A DNA stretch of 64,000 bases from Streptomyces sp. NBC_00154. GTDB taxonomy: Bacteria; Actinomycetota; Actinomycetes; Streptomycetales; Streptomycetaceae. The translations under genes and the position numbers were made by a program. Where the stretch lies: NCBI RefSeq assembly GCF_026342835.1, contig NZ_JAPEMI010000002.1, positions 620,001 through 684,000 of the forward strand. Reading direction: 5' to 3'. This document shows positions 61,359 to 64,000 of this stretch, piece by piece; position 1 is the first letter of the stretch; each line of letters opens with the position of its first letter. The notes beneath the pieces are model-generated. The model made no database searches. It saw nothing but the letters and a program-made list of their open reading frames with translations, and was not told the DNA's origin.

Positions 61359-62582
61359 TCACCCGCTCGCGCCGTCGCACTCGAGGTCCCCGAGGTCGAT
61401 CGAGTCCGCCATCGCCTGCATGCCCTTGTCGTTGGGATGCAGATGGTCCCCTCCGTCGAACGTCGGCAGCAGCCGCTGCGGGTTGTACGGGCTGCGCAGG
61501 ACCTTGTCGAAGTCCGCCACCGCGTCCACCGCACCGCTGGTGCGGATCCACTCGTTCACCTCCATGCGTACCGCATCCCCCTGTGGATCCCACTCCGACC
61601 AGCCCTGGTAGGGGAGGACGGTGGCGCCGACGACGCACTTCCCCGCCGCGTGGGCCCGGTCGATGATCCGGCGATAGCCCGCCGTCAGCGAGGCCGCCGT
61701 GACACCGCTGTGGGACTTGATGTCATTGACGCCCTCGAACAGGACCACCGTGCGCACCCCGGGCAGCGACAGCACGTCGCGGTCGAGACGCGCGAGCGCG
61801 CTCTGCCCGGCGCCGTCCACCAGGACCTGGTTCCCGGATATCCCCGCGTTGGCCACACCTTGCACCGTGGAGCCCGGCGTCCCGTGCAGCCGGCGCGCCA
61901 GGAAGTCGGGCCAGCGCAGGTTCTTGTCGGTGGTGGACTGCCAGCCGTCCGTGATGGAGTCGCCGAGGGTGACCACGGCGCCGGTGCCGGGGCCGGTGTC
62001 CACGCTGACCGCGTCGAGGTAGAACCACGACCCGATCTGTTCCGTGTACGCGCCGTCCCGTTCCTCGGCCGCGTGGTCGCCGGCGGTCGCGTACGACGTC
62101 TGGAGAGCCATCCCGTGCCCGGTGGCGGGACCGCCCGCCGTCCGTACGTACAGGCTGACCGCCAGATCGCTGCCGGCCTCGGTCCTCCCGGGCAGCGGAT
62201 CGCTGTAGCGGATCTCGCCCGGCGCCAGGGTCACGGACGCCGCCCGGTCGAAGCGCAGCTTCCTGTTGGAGCCCGCGACCAGCCGGGCACCACTCTTGCG
62301 CAGCCCGGCGTATGCGCTGCCGATGACCAGTGGCCGGTCGCCGAACGCGTTGGACACCCGGATGCGCATCCCGCTGCCGCTCACGCTGGTCCGGACGACC
62401 AGACGGTAGCTGCGGTCGGACGGGGACTCGCCCAGTCGGTCCGCGCTGGCCGCCCAGGTGACCACCGATGGGTCGGGCACGGGAGTCGACGCGGCGGCGG
62501 AGGAGGTGGCGTGGGCGGGGGCGAGAACTGTGGCGGCGAGGGCCACGACCGCGATCAGGGCGCGGTGCGCTGCGCCGCTCAT
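61359..62582 (-). CDS. Secreted SGNH/GDSL hydrolase
   Basis: 407 residues: signal peptide (MSGAAHRALIAVVALAATVLAPAHATSSA), an N-terminal beta-sandwich (SYRLVVRTSVSGSGMRIRVSNAFGDRPLVIGSAYAG; APGEIRYSDPLPGR), then the SGNH catalytic core: GDSITDGW (Ser), NAGISGNQV (Gly/Asn), VLFEGVNDI (Asn) and DHLHPND (His/Asp). Members deacetylate polysaccharides or cleave esters. It overlaps the GH95 stop (ATGA) so the two form a secreted carbohydrate-degrading operon. Confidence 0.88.
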   Translation of the reverse strand: MSGAAHRALIAVVALAATVLAPAHATSSAAASTPVPDPSVVTWAASADRLGESPSDRSYRLVVRTSVSGSGMRIRVSNAFGDRPLVIGSAYAGLRKSGARLVAGSNRKLRFDRAASVTLAPGEIRYSDPLPGRTEAGSDLAVSLYVRTAGGPATGHGMALQTSYATAGDHAAEERDGAYTEQIGSWFYLDAVSVDTGPGTGAVVTLGDSITDGWQSTTDKNLRWPDFLARRLHGTPGSTVQGVANAGISGNQVLVDGAGQSALARLDRDVLSLPGVRTVVLFEGVNDIKSHSGVTAASLTAGYRRIIDRAHAAGKCVVGATVLPYQGWSEWDPQGDAVRMEVNEWIRTSGAVDAVADFDKVLRSPYNPQRLLPTFDGGDHLHPNDKGMQAMADSIDLGDLECDGASG

Positions 62583-64000
62583 CGGAAGTTCCGCAGCGTG
62601 ACGGATTCCCCGGCGCGGAGGTCGACGTCGTGCGAGATGCCGCCCGCCGTCACCGTGGTCCTGCGCCCGCCGACACTGTGGATGGTGGCCTCGCGGACCC
62701 TGCCGTCGCGCCAGCTCAGGTCGACGACGAAACCGCTGCGCGCCCCGATGCCGGTGACCGAGCCGGAGCGCGCCCAGGCGGCGGGCAGCGCGGGCAGCAG
62801 TTCGATGTGTCCGGGGCGCGAGTAGAGCAGCATCTCGATCATGGCGGCGGGAGTACCGAAGTTGGACTCGATCTGAAAGATCCCGCGGCCCTTCCCGGTC
62901 TCGTAGATGTCGAACAGATTCATCGCGCTGCCGTTGCTGCCGTCGACGGACGGCCGCAGATTGGTGATCACCAGCTGATACGCGTTCTCGGCGTGCTTCA
63001 GTCGTGCCCAGCACAGGGACCGCCAGGCGTTCGCCCAGCCGAAGTTCTCCATCCCACGCGCGGTGAGGAGTTCGGTCGCGCCCTTCACCAACGCCGCGGG
63101 CGACGCGTCGGGTCGGATGCGGTCGCCCGGGAACAGGCCCACCAGCGGGGAGAGATGGCGGTGAGTGGTCTCGCCGAGGTTGTCCGGGGACATCCATTCC
63201 TGGAGCCAACCGGTCTTCGGGCTGACCTCGGGCATGTACAGCCGCTCCTGGAGCCCGGCGACGGTCTTGCTGTACGCGGCGTTCCTGCCGAGCAGCGCAC
63301 TGGCCTCGCGGTAGTGCGCGAAGAGGTCCCGCACCACTTCCTGGGCGTAGGTGATGCCCTTCGCGTCCTGGGGGCCGTGCTCCGGCGACCAGTCCTTGTC
63401 GGCGACGAGGACCTCACGTTCCTTGCCGGTGTCCGCGTCGGTGACCGTCATGGTCAGCAGCCGGGTCTCCCAGAACTCGCAGGCACCGTGGAGGAGCGGG
63501 TAGATCTTCGCGAGATGCTGCCGGTCCTGGGTGTACTCGTAGTGCTCCCACAGGGTGTTGCACAGCCAGGCACTGCCCGAGGGGTGCCACCACCAGCCCA
63601 GGCCGCCGTAGATGTTCGTGGAGAACGCCACGGTCCAGCCGGCGATTTTGCCCGAGGAGTTGCGGAACCGGTTGCGCGGATCGTTGAACAGGCTCTGGGT
63701 GAGTTCCGTCCAGACCGGGAGCTGGGAGAGGCAGTAGTCGGTGAACGCGTCGAAGTTGCGGGAGAGCGCGGTGCGGTCGGCCATCCAGTAGTTCATCTGG
63801 ATGTTGATGTCGGTGTGGTAATCACCCATCCAGTCCGGGTCGTTGCCGTCCAGCCACGGGCCCTGGAGGGCGACCGGAAGGCCGCCCCGGGAGCTGCTGA
63901 TCATCAGATAGCGGCCGAACTGGAGGTACAGCGCTTCGAACTCCGGGTCGGGCTCGTCCTGCTGGGTACGCGCCTTCAGCCGCTCCCAGGTGTCGAGTGC
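62579..64000 (-). CDS. GH95 family alpha-L-fucosidase-like enzyme, C-terminal part
   Basis: Runs off the window end (its N-terminus is beyond 64000). The visible part has the GH95 (alpha/alpha)6-barrel sequence: FGRYLMISSSRGGLPVALQGPW, MGDYHTDINIQMNYWMA, GGLGWWWHPSGSAWLCNTLWEHYEYTQ, WSPEHGPQD, GETTHRHLSPLVGLFPGDRI, ARGMENFGWANAWRSLCWARL, IFQIESNFGTPAAMIEMLLYSRPGHIELLPALPAAW, and a C-terminal beta domain. GH95 enzymes cleave fucosides or related sugars from plant polysaccharides and glycans. It is translationally coupled to the SGNH hydrolase, suggesting removal of acetyl or other esters and terminal fucose from the same polymer. Confidence 0.85.
   Translation of the reverse strand, partial: ALDTWERLKARTQQDEPDPEFEALYLQFGRYLMISSSRGGLPVALQGPWLDGNDPDWMGDYHTDINIQMNYWMADRTALSRNFDAFTDYCLSQLPVWTELTQSLFNDPRNRFRNSSGKIAGWTVAFSTNIYGGLGWWWHPSGSAWLCNTLWEHYEYTQDRQHLAKIYPLLHGACEFWETRLLTMTVTDADTGKEREVLVADKDWSPEHGPQDAKGITYAQEVVRDLFAHYREASALLGRNAAYSKTVAGLQERLYMPEVSPKTGWLQEWMSPDNLGETTHRHLSPLVGLFPGDRIRPDASPAALVKGATELLTARGMENFGWANAWRSLCWARLKHAENAYQLVITNLRPSVDGSNGSAMNLFDIYETGKGRGIFQIESNFGTPAAMIEMLLYSRPGHIELLPALPAAWARSGSVTGIGARSGFVVDLSWRDGRVREATIHSVGGRRTTVTAGGISHDVDLRAGESVTLRNFR

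Noticed and set aside
1..64000. CRISPR array or phage defence system
   Set aside because: No regularly spaced direct repeats and no Cas, restriction or known defence gene were seen; TnpB belongs to an IS605 element.

Overview
The window reads as high-GC actinobacterial DNA, most likely an accessory region of a Streptomyces linear chromosome arm or large plasmid. The reasons are very high GC with strong third-position bias, frequent GTG starts, and families typical of that genus (DUF6262/TnpC, DUF402, DUF6891, MocR beside YczE, TipAS fragments, LuxR regulators with a TrmB-like front). Assignments come from motifs and remembered family patterns; no database search was possible.

Layout. 0-7.4 kb is wreckage of mobile DNA: a decayed Tn554-like tri-recombinase set (tnpA, tnpB, tnpC), with tnpB split by a segment carrying an intact-looking ispF, then a TOPRIM-type gene split by an IS1380-like element that has a clear target duplication. 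7.7-17.2 kb is the highlight: a tight, translationally coupled operon that looks like a RiPP (ribosomal peptide) cluster. It encodes a methyltransferase, a 95-residue precursor-like peptide with its own promoter and leader hairpin, two cobalamin-type radical SAM proteins, a ureohydrolase (peptide arginase-like), a GNAT acyltransferase, and two divergent MNIO/DUF692 enzymes on either side of an unrecognised protein. 17.2-21.7 kb is a nest of insertion sequences (IS630 remnant, intact IS1182, and an IS4-like gene split by an intact IS5). A 22-bp direct repeat at 7441 and 21659 brackets the cluster plus this nest.

21.7-34.5 kb holds small hypothetical genes, an orphan ATP synthase b subunit beside a 65-bp-arm inverted repeat, transposase fragments, DUF6891 and DUF402 genes, and a divergent MocR/YczE pair. 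34.6-64 kb is more orderly and metabolic: a VOC protein, a self-sufficient ferredoxin/reductase/P450 set, GltD, YciO, a DEAD-box helicase, LysR, DJ-1/PfpI, quinone oxidoreductase, a TauD-type oxygenase, a thermolysin-like protease next to a LuxR-type gene broken by an IS605-type TnpB element, dihydrolipoyl dehydrogenase, small kinases, SDR, NAD kinase, and a secreted SGNH esterase plus GH95 fucosidase that runs off the window end.

Proposed logic of the main system (inference): the peptide has no cysteine and ends Tyr-Asp-Arg. The arginase-like enzyme could convert Arg to ornithine, the GNAT could acylate it, the MNIOs could oxidise backbone or Asp positions, and the B12-radical SAM enzymes could C-methylate. 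I know of no described product with this enzyme combination.
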